In this document: one piece after another, positions 15,001-27,000 of the stretch
How positions within the stretch are numbered: position 1 is the stretch's first letter
Layout of the letters: every line of letters begins with the position of its first letter
From: Membranipora membranacea
Lineage: Eukaryota; Bryozoa; Gymnolaemata; Cheilostomatida; Membraniporidae
Direction: 5' to 3'
Assembly: GCA_914767715.1 (NCBI GenBank)
Contig: OU612069.1
Location: 29,706,079 to 29,770,078 of the forward strand
DNA: 64,000 bases
Notes under the pieces: generated by a model
Told to the model about the DNA's origin: nothing
Database searches by the model: none
What the model saw: the letters and a program-made list of their open reading frames with translations, nothing else
Position numbers and translations under genes: made by a program

Positions 15001-18000
15001 GTTCTCTGATCCAATCAGGTAATGCACTCAGACTGTCATTCTCCTCCACAATCAGTTCCTCCAGACCAGTCAGATATCTCATACTGTAACAAGGAAAGTT
15101 ATGTGAAGGTAAAGGGTTAGAAGTTGTGCTGTGGAAATCACCAGTCTTTTGGCTACATAGCCGGAACGAAAGGCAGCCAGACAACAGTTGACAACTCAAC
15201 AACTTGGGAGTACAGGAATGCTATGCAGTAGAGTGAAACATGATTACCATGGTTCACCTATGTTATAATAATACCTTATGGCTCAAAGTTGTGTGCCCCT
15301 GTAATATTGTGTAGACAACTCTATCACTGATTCAAGTCATCTTATCGACCACGACACCAGTGGTCTGCTTTTATTGGTTGATGTGCTGTTAAAATGGTTA
15401 AACCCTTCAAACGATAAATCATGGTGTAGCATACTCCTATGTAAGTATTATATCTTCCCAATGTGCGGAAAATTTAGACGGAGGATAATATCTGTATCAG
15501 CTAAGTTTAGTTTATTTTTAGCAAGGAGTAACGGGTTTGATTTAAGTTACAAAGTTAGAATATTTACTGTATTATACTTTGATGATTTACAAGTTACGGA
15601 GGTCTTACACAATGTTTAAGATACTTTCAGCTTTTCCACCGGGCCAGTGAAAAATCTATAAATATGACAATGCTGGCGACCCAAAATCAGTGAACCTATC
15701 AAGGAGATTATTGAGACTTTGCTAAGTAAATCACTATTTCTGAGTTCCCTCCATGACGGTTAACTTATAAATTGTCGAGTTGATCACCATCCAAATCAAT
15801 CAGTATAATACTGTATTATATTGATAGGTAAGGTAACAGTGGAAATAAGTGATGCTTATTCACCTGTCAGGTAGTTCTGTGAGCCTGCATTTTGTCACAT
15901 CAAGCTTCTTTAAACTCTTTAGTTCTCCGATCCTGTCAGGTAATGTACTCAGACTTGTATTCGATCGTACAATCAGTTCCTCCAGACCAGTCAGATATCT
16001 CATACTGTAACAAGGAAAGTTATGTGAAGGTAAAGGGTTAGAAGTCGTGCTGTGGAAATCACCAGTCTTTTGGCTACATAGCCGGAACGTAAGGCAGCCA
16101 GACAACAGATGACAAATCAACAGACTTGGGAGTACAGGAATGCTATGCAGTGGAGTGAAATATGATTATCATGGTTCACCTATGCTATAATTATGCCTTA
16201 TGGCTCAAAGTTGTGTGCCCCTGTAACATTGTGTAGACAACTCTATCACTGAATCAAGTCATGTTATCGACCACTACACCAGTGGTCTGCTTTTATTGGT
16301 TGATGTGCTGTTAAAATGGTTAAACCCTTTAAATGATAATTCATGGTTTAAAATAGTCCTATGTAAGTAATATTTCTTCCCAATGTGCGGAAAAGTTAGA
16401 CGGGGGATAGTATCTGTATCAGCTAATTTTAGTTTATTTTTAGCAAGGAGTAACAGGTTTGATTTAAGTTACAAAGTTAGAATATTTACTGTATTATACT
16501 TTGATGATCTACAAGTTACGGAGGTCTTGACACAGTTTTTGAGATACTTTCAGCTCTTCCACCGGGCCAGTGAAAAATATATAACTATGAAAATGATGGC
16601 AACTCAAAATCAGAGAACATGTCAAGGAGATTATTGAGACTTTGCTAAGTAAATCACTATTTCTGAGTTCCCTCCATGATGGTTAACTTATAAATTATCG
16701 AGTTAATCACCATCCACATCAGTCAGTATAATATTGTATTATATTGAGAGTTGAGGTAACAGTGGTAATAAGTGATGCTTATTCACCTGTCAGGTAGTTC
16801 TGTGAGCCTGCATTTTGTCACATCAAGCTTCTTTAAACTCTTTAGTTCTCCGATCCTGTCAGGTAATGTACTCAGACTTGTATTCGATCGTACAATCAGT
16901 TCCTCCAAGCCAGTCAGATATCTCATACTGTAACAAGGAAAGTTATGTGAAAGTAAAGGGTTAGAAGTCGTGCTGTGGAAATCACCAGTCTTTTGGCTAC
17001 ATAGCCGGAACGAAAGGCAGCCAGACAACAGATGACAACTCAACAACTTGGGAGTACAGGAATGCTATGCAGTAGAGCGAAACATGATTACCATGGTTCA
17101 CCTATGTTATAATAATACCTTATGGCTCAAAGTTGTGTGCCCCTGTAATATTGTGTAGACAACTCTATCACTGATTCAAGTCATCTTATCGACCACGACA
17201 CCAGTGGTCTGCTTTTATTGGTTGATGTGCTGTTAAAATGGTTAAACCCTTCAAACGATAAATCATGGTGTAGCATACTCCTATGTAAGTATTATATCTT
17301 CCCAATGTGCGGAAAATTTAGACGGAGGATAATATCTGTATCAGCTAAGTTTAGTTTATTTTTAGCAAGGAGTAACGGGTTTGATTTAAGTTACAAAGTT
17401 AGAATATTTACTGTATTATACTTTGATGATTTACAAGTTACGGAGGTCTTACACAATGTTTAAGATACTTTCAGCTTTTCCACCGGGCCAGTGAAAAATC
17501 TATAAATATGACAATGCTGGCGACCCAAAATCAGTGAACCTATCAAGGAGATTATTGAGACTTTGCTAAGTAAATCACTATTTCTGAGTTCCCTCCATGA
17601 CGGTTAACTTATAAATTGTCGAGTTGATCACCATCCAAATCAATCAGTATAATATTGTATTATATTGATAGGTAAGGTAACAGTGGAAATAAGTGATGCT
17701 TATTCACCTGTCAGGTAGTTCTGTGAGCCTGCATTTTGTCACATCAAGCTTCTTTAAACTCTTTAGTTCTCCGATCCTGTCAGGTAATGTACTCAGACTT
17801 GTATTCGATCGTACAATCAGTTCCTCCAGACCAGTCAGATATCTCATACTGTAACAAGGAAAGTTATGTGAAGGTAAAGGGTTAGAAGTCGTGCTGTGGA
17901 AATCACCAGTCTTTTGGCTACATAGCCGGAACGTAAGGCAGCCAGACAACAGATGACAAATCAACAGACTTGGGAGTACAGGAATGCTATGCAGTGGAGT

Positions 18001-21000
18001 GAAATATGATTATCATGGTTCACCTATGCTATAATTATGCCTTATGGCTCAAAGTTGTGTGCCCCTGTAACATTGTGTAGACAACTCTATCACTGAATCA
18101 AGTCATGTTATCGACCACTACACCAGTGGTCTGCTTTTATTGGTTGATGTGCTGTTAAAATGGTTAAACCCTTTAAATGATAATTCATGGTTTAAAATAG
18201 TCCTATGTAAGTAATATTTCTTCCCAATGTGCGGAAAAGTTAGACGGGGGATAGTATCTGTATCAGCTAATTTTAGTTTATTTTTAGCAAGGAGTAACAG
18301 GTTTGATTTAAGTTACAAAGTTAGAATATTTACTGTATTATACTTTGATGATCTACAAGTTACGGAGGTCTTGACACAGTTTTTGAGATACTTTCAGCTC
18401 TTCCACCGGGCCAGTGAAAAATATATAACTATGAAAATGATGGCAACTCAAAATCAGAGAACATGTCAAGGAGATTATTGAGACTTTGCTAAGTAAATCA
18501 CTATTTCTGAGTTCCCTCCATGATGGTTAACTTATAAATTATCGAGTTAATCACCATCCACATCAGTCAGTATAATATTGTATTATATTGAGAGTTGAGG
18601 TAACAGTGGTAATAAGTGATGCTTATTCACCTGTCAGGTAGTTCTGTGAGCCTGCATTTTGTCACATCAAGCTTCTTTAAACTCTTTAGTTCTCCGATCC
18701 TGTCAGGTAATGTACTCAGACTTGTATTCGATCGTACAATCAGTTCCTCCAGACCAGTCAGATATCTCATACTGTAACAAGGAAAGTTATGTGAAGGTAA
18801 AGGGTTAGAAGTCGTGCTGTGGAAATCACCAGTCTGTTGGCTACATAGCCGGAACGAAAGGCAGCCAGACAACAGATGACAACTCAACAACTTGGGAGTA
18901 CAGGAATGATATGCAGTAGAGTGAAACATGATAACCATGGTTCACCTATGTTATAATAATACCTTATGGCTCAAAGTTGTGTGCCCCTGTAATATTGTGT
19001 AGACAACTCTATCACTGATTCAAGTCATCTTATCGACCACGACACCAGTGGTCTGCTTTTATTGGTTGATGTGCTGTTAAAATGGTTAAACCCTTCAAAC
19101 GATAAATCATGGTGTAGCATACTCCTATGTAAGTATTATATCTTCCCAATGTGCGGAAAATTTAGACGGAGGATAATATCTGTATCAGCTAAGTTTAGTT
19201 TATTTTTAGCAAGGAGTAACGGGTCTGATTTAAGTTACAAAGTTAGAATATTTACTGTATTATACTTTGATGATTTACAAGTTACGGAGGTTTTACACAA
19301 TGTTTAAGATACTTTCAGCTTTTCCACCGGGCCAGTGAAAAATCTATAAATATGACAATGCTGGCGACCCAAAATCAGTGAACCTATCAAGGAGATTATT
19401 GAGACTTTGCTAAGTAAATCACTATTTCTGAGTTCCCTCCATGACGGTTAACTTATAAATTGTCGAGTTGATCACCATCCAAATCAATCAGTATAATATT
19501 GTATTATATTGATAGGTAAGGTAACAGTGGAAATAAGTGATGCTTATTCACCTGTCAGGTAGTTCTGTGAGCCTGCATTTTGTCACATCAAGCTTCTTTA
19601 AACTCTTTAGTTCTCCGATCCTGTCAGGTAATGTACTCAGACTTGTATTCGATCGTACAATCAGTTCCTCCAGACCAGTCAGATATCTCATACTGTAACA
19701 AGGAAAGTTATGTGAAGGTAAAGGGTTAGAAGTCGTGCTGTGGAAATCACCAGTCTTTTGGCTACATAGCCGGAACGTAAGGCAGCCAGACAACAGATGA
19801 CAAATCAACAGACTTGGGAGTACAGGAATGCTATGCAGTGGAGTGAAATATGATTATCATGGTTCACCTATGCTATAATTATGCCTTATGGCTCAAAGTT
19901 GTGTGCCCCTGTAACATTGTGTAGACAACTCTATCACTGAATCAAGTCATGTTATCGACCACTACACCAGTGGTCTGCTTTTATTGGTTGATGTGCTGTT
20001 AAAATGGTTAAACCCTTTAAATGATAATTCATGGTTTAAAATAGTCCTATGTAAGTAATATTTCTTCCCAATGTGCGGAAAAGTTAGACGGGGGATAGTA
20101 TCTGTATCAGCTAATTTTAGTTTATTTTTAGCAAGGAGTAACAGGTTTGATTTAAGTTACAAAGTTAGAATATTTACTGTATTATACTTTGATGATCTAC
20201 AAGTTACGGAGGTCTTGACACAGTTTTTGAGATACTTTCAGCTCTTCCACCGGGCCAGTGAAAAATATATAACTATGAAAATGATGGCAACTCAAAATCA
20301 GAGAACATGTCAAGGAGATTATTGAGACTTTGCTAAGTAAATCACTATTTCTGAGTTCCCTCCATGATGGTTAACTTATAAATTATCGAGTTAATCACCA
20401 TCCACATCAGTCAGTATAATATTGTATTATATTGAGAGTTGAGGTAACAGTGGTAATAAGTGATGCTTATTCACCTGTCAGGTAGTTCTGTGAGCCTGCA
20501 TTTTGTCACATCAAGCTTCTTTAAACTCTTTAGTTCTCCGATCCTGTCAGGTAATGTACTCAGACTTGTATTCGATCGTACAATCAGTTCCTCCAGACCA
20601 GTCAGATATCTCATACTGTAACAAGGAAAGTTATGTGAAGGTAAAGGGTTAGAAGTCGTGCTGTGGAAATCACCAGTCTGTTGGCTACATAGCCGGAACG
20701 AAAGGCAGCCAGACAACAGATGACAACTCAACAACTTGGGAGTACAGGAATGATATGCAGTAGAGTGAAACATGATAACCATGGTTCACCTATGTTATAA
20801 TAATACCTTATGGCTCAAAGTTGTGTGCCCCTGTAATATTGTGTAGACAACTCTATCACTGATTCAAGTCATCTTATCGACCACGACACCAGTGGTCTGC
20901 TTTTATTGGTTGATGTGCTGTTAAAATGGTTAAACCCTTCAAACGATAAATCATGGTGTAGCATACTCCTATGTAAGTATTATATCTTCCCAATGTGCGG

Positions 21001-24000
21001 AAAATTTAGACGGAGGATAATATCTGTATCAGCTAAGTTTAGTTTATTTTTAGCAAGGAGTAACGGGTCTGATTTAAGTTACAAAGTTAGAATATTTACT
21101 GTATTATACTTTGATGATTTACAAGTTACGGAGGTTTTACACAATGTTTAAGATACTTTCAGCTTTTCCACCGGGCCAGTGAAAAATCTATAAATATGAC
21201 AATGCTGGCGACCCAAAATCAGTGAACCTATCAAGGAGATTATTGAGACTTTGCTAAGTAAATCACTATTTCTGAGTTCCCTCCATGACGGTTAACTTAT
21301 AAATTGTCGAGTTAATCACCATCCAAATCAATCAGTATAATATTGTATTATATTGATAGGTAAGGTAACAGTGGAAATAAGTGATGCTTATTCACCTGTC
21401 AGGTAGATCTGTGAGCCTGCATTTTGTCACATCAAGCTTCTTTAAACTCTTTAGTTCTCCGATCCTGTCAGGTAATGTACTCAGACTTGTATTCGATCGT
21501 ACAATCAGTTCCTCCAGACCAGTCAGATATCTCATACTGTAACAAGGAAAGTTATGTGAAGGTAAAGGGTTAGAAGTCGTGCTGTGGAAATCACCAGTCT
21601 TTTGGCTACATAGCTGGAACGTAAGGCAGCCAGACAACAGATGACAAATCAACAGACTTGGGAGTACAGGAATGCTATGCAGTGGAGTGAAATATGATTA
21701 TCATGGTTCACCTATGCTATAATTATGCCTTATGGCTCAAAGTTGTGTGCCCCTGTAACATTGTGTAGACAACTCTATCACTGAATCAAGTCATGTTATC
21801 GACCACTACACCAGTGGTCTGCTTTTATTGGTTGATGTGCTGTTAAAATGGTTAAACCCTTTAAATGATAATTCATGGTTTAAAATAGTCCTATGTAAGT
21901 AATATTTCTTCCCAATGTGCGGAAAAGTTAGACCGGGGATAGTATCTGTATCAGCTAATTTTAGTTTATTTTTAGCAAGGAGTAACAGGTTTGATTTAAG
22001 TTACAAAGTTAGAATATTTACTGTATTATACTTTGATGATCTACAAGTTACGGAGGTCTTGACACAGTTTTTGAGATACTTTCAGCTCTTCCACCGGGCC
22101 AGTGAAAAATATATAACTATGAAAATGATGGCAACTCAAAATCAGAGAACATGTCAAGGAGATTATTGAGACTTTGCTAAGTAAATCACTAATTCTGAGT
22201 TCCCTCCACGACGGTTAACTTATAAATTGTCGAGTCAATCACCATCCACATCAGTCAGTATAATATTGTATTATATTGAGAGTTGAGGTAACAGTGGTAA
22301 TAAGTGATGCTTATTCACCTGTCAGGTAGTTCTGTGAGCCTGCATTTTGTCACATCAAGCTTCTTTAAACTCTTTAGTTCTCCGATCCTGTCAGGTAATG
22401 TACTCAGACTTGTATTCGATCGTACAATCAGTTCCTCCAGACCAGTCAGATATCTCATACTGTAACAAGGAAAGTTATGTGAAGGTAAAGGGTTAGAAGT
22501 CGTGCTGTGGAAATCACCAGTCTTTTGGCTACATAGCCGGAACGAAAGGCAGCCAGACAACAGATGACAACTCAACAACTTGGGAGTACAGGAATGCTAT
22601 GCAGTAGAGTGAAACATGATTACCATGGTTCACCTATGTTATAATAATACCTTATGGCTCAAAGTTGTGTGCCCCTGTAATATTGTGTAGACAACTCTAT
22701 CACTGATTCAAGTCATCTTATCGACCACGACACCAGTGGTCTGCTTTTATTGGTTGATGTGCTGTTAAAATGGTTAAACCCTTCAAACGATAAATGATGG
22801 TGTAGCATACTCCTATGTAAGTATTATATCTTCCCAATGTGCGGAAAATTTAGACGGAGGATAATATCTGTATCAGCTAAGTTTAGTTTATTTTTAGCAA
22901 GGAGTAACGGGTTTGATTTAAGTTACAAAGTTAGAATATTTACTGTATTATACTTTGATGATTTACAAGTTACGGAGGTCTTACACAATGTTTAAGATAC
23001 TTTCAGCTTTTCCACCGGGCCAGTGAAAAATCTATAAATATGACAATGCTGGCGACCCAAAATCAGTGAACCTATCAAGGAGATTATTGAGACTTTGCTA
23101 AGTAAATCACTATTTCTGAGTTCCCTCCATGACGGTTAACTTATAAATTGTCGAGTTGATCACCATCCAAATCAATCAGTATAATATTGTATTATATTGA
23201 TAGGTAAGGTAACAGTGGAAATAAGTGATGCTTATTCACCTGTCAGGTAGTTCTGTGAGCCTGCATTTTGTCACATCAAGCTTCTTTAAACTCTTTAGTT
23301 CTCCGATCCTGTCAGGTAATGTACTCAGACTTGTATTCGATCGTACAATCAGTTCCTCCAGACCAGTCAGATATCTCATACTGTAACAAGGAAAGTTATG
23401 TGAAGGTAAAGGGTTAGAAGTCGTGCTGTGGAAATCACCAGTCTTTTGGCTACATAGCCGGAACGTAAGGCAGCCAGACAACAGATGACAAATCAACAGA
23501 CTTGGGAGTACAGGAATGCTATGCAGTGGAGTGAAATATGATTATCATGGTTCACCTATGCTATAATTATGCCTTATGGCTCAAAGTTGTGTGCCCCTGT
23601 AACATTGTGTAGACAACTCTATCACTGAATCAAGTCATGTTATCGACCACTACACCAGTGGTCTGCTTTTATTGGTTGATGTGCTGTTAAAATGGTTAAA
23701 CCCTTTAAATGATAATTCATGGTTTAAAATAGTCCTATGTAAGTAATATTTCTTCCCAATGTGCGGAAAAGTTAGACGGGGGATAGTATCTGTATCAGCT
23801 AATTTTAGTTTATTTTTAGCAAGGAGTAACAGGTTTGATTTAAGTTACAAAGTTAGAATATTTACTGTATTATACTTTGATGATCTACAAGTTACGGAGG
23901 TCTTGACACAGTTTTTGAGATACTTTCAGCTCTTCCACCGGGCCAGTGAAAAATATATAACTATGAAAATGCTGGCAACTCAAAATCAGAGAACATGTCA

Positions 24001-27000
24001 AGGAGATTATTGAGACTTTGCTAAGTAAATCACTATTTCTGAGTTCCCTCCATGATGGTTAACTTATAAATTATCGAGTTAATCACCATCCACATCAGTC
24101 AGTATAATATTGTATTATATTGAGAGTTGAGGTAACAGTGGTAATAAGTGATGCTTATTCACCTGTCAGGTAGTTCTGTGAGCCTGCATTTTGTCACATC
24201 AAGCTTCTTTAAACTCTTTAGTTCTCCGATCCTGTCAGGTAATGTACTCAGACTTGTATTCGATCGTACAATCAGTTCCTCCAGACCAGTCAGATATCTC
24301 ATACTGTAACAAGGAAAGTTATGTGAAGGTAAAGGGTTAGAAGTCATGCTATGGAAATCACCAGTCTTTTGGCTACACAGCCCGAACGAAAGGCAGCCAG
24401 ACCACAGATGACAAATCAACAGACTTGGGAGTACAGGAATGCTATGCAGTAGAGTGAAACATGATTATCATGGTTCACCTATGCTATAATAATACCTTAT
24501 GGCTCAAAGTTGTATCCCTTGTAATATTGTGCAGACAACTCTGTCACAGAATCAAGTCATGTTATCGACCACTACACCAGTGGTCTGCTTTAATTGGTTG
24601 ATGTGCTGTTAAAATGGTTTAACCCTTCAAATGATAAATCATGGTGTACCATAGTCCTATGTAAGTATTATATCTTCCCAATGTGCGGAAAAGTTAGACG
24701 GAAGATAATATCTGTATCAGCTAAGTTTAGTTTATTTTTAGCAAGGGGTAACAGGTTTGATTTAAGTTACAAAGTTAGAATATTTACTGTATTATACTTT
24801 GATGATTTACAAGTTACGGAGGTCTTGACCCAATTTTGGAGATACTTTCAGCTCTTCCACCGGGCCAGTGAAAAATCTATGACTATGACAATGCTGGCAA
24901 CTGAAAATCAGTGAATATATCAAGGAGATCATTGAGACTTTGCTAAGTAAATCATTACTCCTGAGTTCCCTCCATGACGGTTAACTTATAAATTGTCGAG
25001 TTAGTCACCATCCACATCAGTCAGTATAATATTGGGAGTTGAGGTAACAGTGGTAATAAGTGATGCTTATTCACCTGTCAGGTAGTTCTGTGAGCCTGCA
25101 TTCAGACACATCAAGCTTCTTCAGGCTCTTTAGTTCTCCGATCCAATCAGGTAATGTACTCAGACTGTGATTCAATCCTACATTCAGTTCCTCAAGACCA
25201 GTCAGATATCTGATACTGTAACAAGGAAAGTTATGTGAAGGTAAAGGGTTAGAAGTCGTGCTATGGAAATCACCAGTCTTTTGGCTACATAGCTGGAACG
25301 AAAGGCAGCCAGACCACATATGACAAGTCAACAGACTTGGTAGTACAGGAATGCTATGCAGTAGAGTGAAACATGATTATCATGGCGCACCTATGCTATA
25401 TTAATACCTGATGGCTCACAGTTGTGTGCCCCTGTAACATTGTGCAGACAACTCTATCACTGAATCAAGTCATGTTAGAGACCACTAACCCAGTGGTCTG
25501 CTTTTATTGATTGATGTGCTGTTAAAATGGTTTAACCCTTTAAACGATAAATCATGGTGTAAAATAGTCCTATGTAAGTATTATATCTTATATTATGGTT
25601 ATCAGATAAGCCAATAAACCAGTGCTCTTCTCTTGTTAGTTACATTGTTTTGAGATGAGAGCAGCAGCAGTGTGGCAGGTTTCATCCTTCAAATGATTAC
25701 TCATGGTTTGCAATAATCCGACGTTAGTATCATATATCTTCTTACTATGCGGGAAAGTGTGTGAGTAAGATGAGGGATAATATCCATATTATCGAAAGTG
25801 GTTGATGGGACTTCTTTAAGATAATCACTATTTCTGAGTTTCCTTAACTTATAAATAGTCAAGTTAATCACCCTCCACATAAATCAGTATAATATTGTAT
25901 TATATTGAGAGATGAGGTATCAGTAGCAGGAAGTGATGTTTATTTACCTGTCAGGTAGTACAGTGAGCCTGCAGCGTGACACATCAAGCTTCTTTAGGCT
26001 CTTTAGTTCTCCTATCCCATCAGGTAATGTACTCAGACTGTGATTCCCATGCACAGTCAGTTTCTCCAGACCAGTCAGATATCTGATACTGTAACAAGGA
26101 AATTTATGTGAAGGTAAAGGGTTAGAAGTTCTGCTACGGAAATAATCCGCATTTTGGCTGCAGAGCAGGGACGAAAGGCAGCTTGACCCCGAATGACGTA
26201 TCAACTGACTTCCGCTTACAAGAATGCTATGCAGCAGCGTGAGAGGTATTACAGTTATGTAAAATCTTGGGTTGCAAACCAGCACAACGGCAGCCGGTCC
26301 CAAAACCGGATAAACACAGAGGGTTGACGACAGGAAGGGCATCCGGCCGTGAAAATCCCCCACAACAGGAACCAAGTTTGCCCCGACGCTGTGACAACTG
26401 AGAGAGAGGGTCAAAGCTGACAGGTGCGGATAGCTTCGTCAAAAGTAGGGACACTAATTAGTAAGAGCAGAGAGGTAGCGGCGTTGATCATAGCCCGGAG
26501 ATTTGATATTCTTTGCATGGGGAAACAAGATGGACAGTAGGATAATTGAAGGGAAAGGCTCAAAATATTGTTGAGGGATGCAAGCTGTATTACTGTGGAG
26601 GGAAATGAACAAAGAATGGAGTTGGGGTTTGTCTCAGATGCTAATGGCAGGATAAGGTGATAGATGTACAGAGAATATCAGAGAGAATTATGAGAATGAA
26701 ATTAGTAACACCAAGGAGGAACATTGTAAGCGCATACGAACCTCAGCAAGGATGTGAACAATGGGAGAAAGATTGGTTTTTAACCAACTGGAGAATGCGA
26801 TTGACAGGATACCAGGTGTGGAGGAGGTTGTTGTTGAAGGAGAATTAAATGGATGTGTCGGCATGGATAGAACAAGGTATGAAAGATGGCATGGAGGACA
26901 GACTCTAGTACAGATGAATGAGAGACGGTCCTTGATTTAGCTCGGATAAACGACCTAGCTAGTCAGCACCTTCCTTGAAAAGAAAGATGAGCATTTGGTA

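Larger units (their letters stand above)
1..25600 (-). repeat. Tandem array of ~922-bp LRR exon/intron units
   Basis: Twenty-eight units follow each other with spacings of 921-923 bp (912 for the last). Each holds a 141-bp LRR exon and about 780 bp of intron, including a hairpin GACCACT-ACACC-AGTGGTC, an AT-rich block near the donor and a pyrimidine-rich acceptor. Exon surface types form higher-order patterns: an HRNT-EEND-RSNT trimer of about 2766 bp (starting near 4797, 7563 and 14016) and an 1844-bp dimer (10330 onward). Neighbouring units in 10-24 kb are almost identical, so unequal exchange or conversion is recent. Confidence 0.93.

Noticed and set aside
621-25000. Plus-strand ORFs of 81-113 codons repeated in almost every LRR unit (LLKWxNPxNDKSW... 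to ...LATQNQ)
   Set aside because: They lie antisense in introns, most begin with TTG rather than ATG, and stops or shifts occur in many units (GTAAGTAATA in every RSNT B-unit, TGA at 22795). They are repeated only because the unit is repeated.
1-25600. CRISPR-like or centromeric satellite interpretation of the tandem array
   Set aside because: Units of 922 bp with an open, spliceable LRR exon and no short repeat-spacer pattern; exon conservation argues against a plain satellite.
26227-26454. Short minus-strand ORFs over the GC-rich RTE-related tail (also 47903-48091)
   Set aside because: They translate a repeat tail antisense to the RTE copy; similarity between the two loci comes from duplication.
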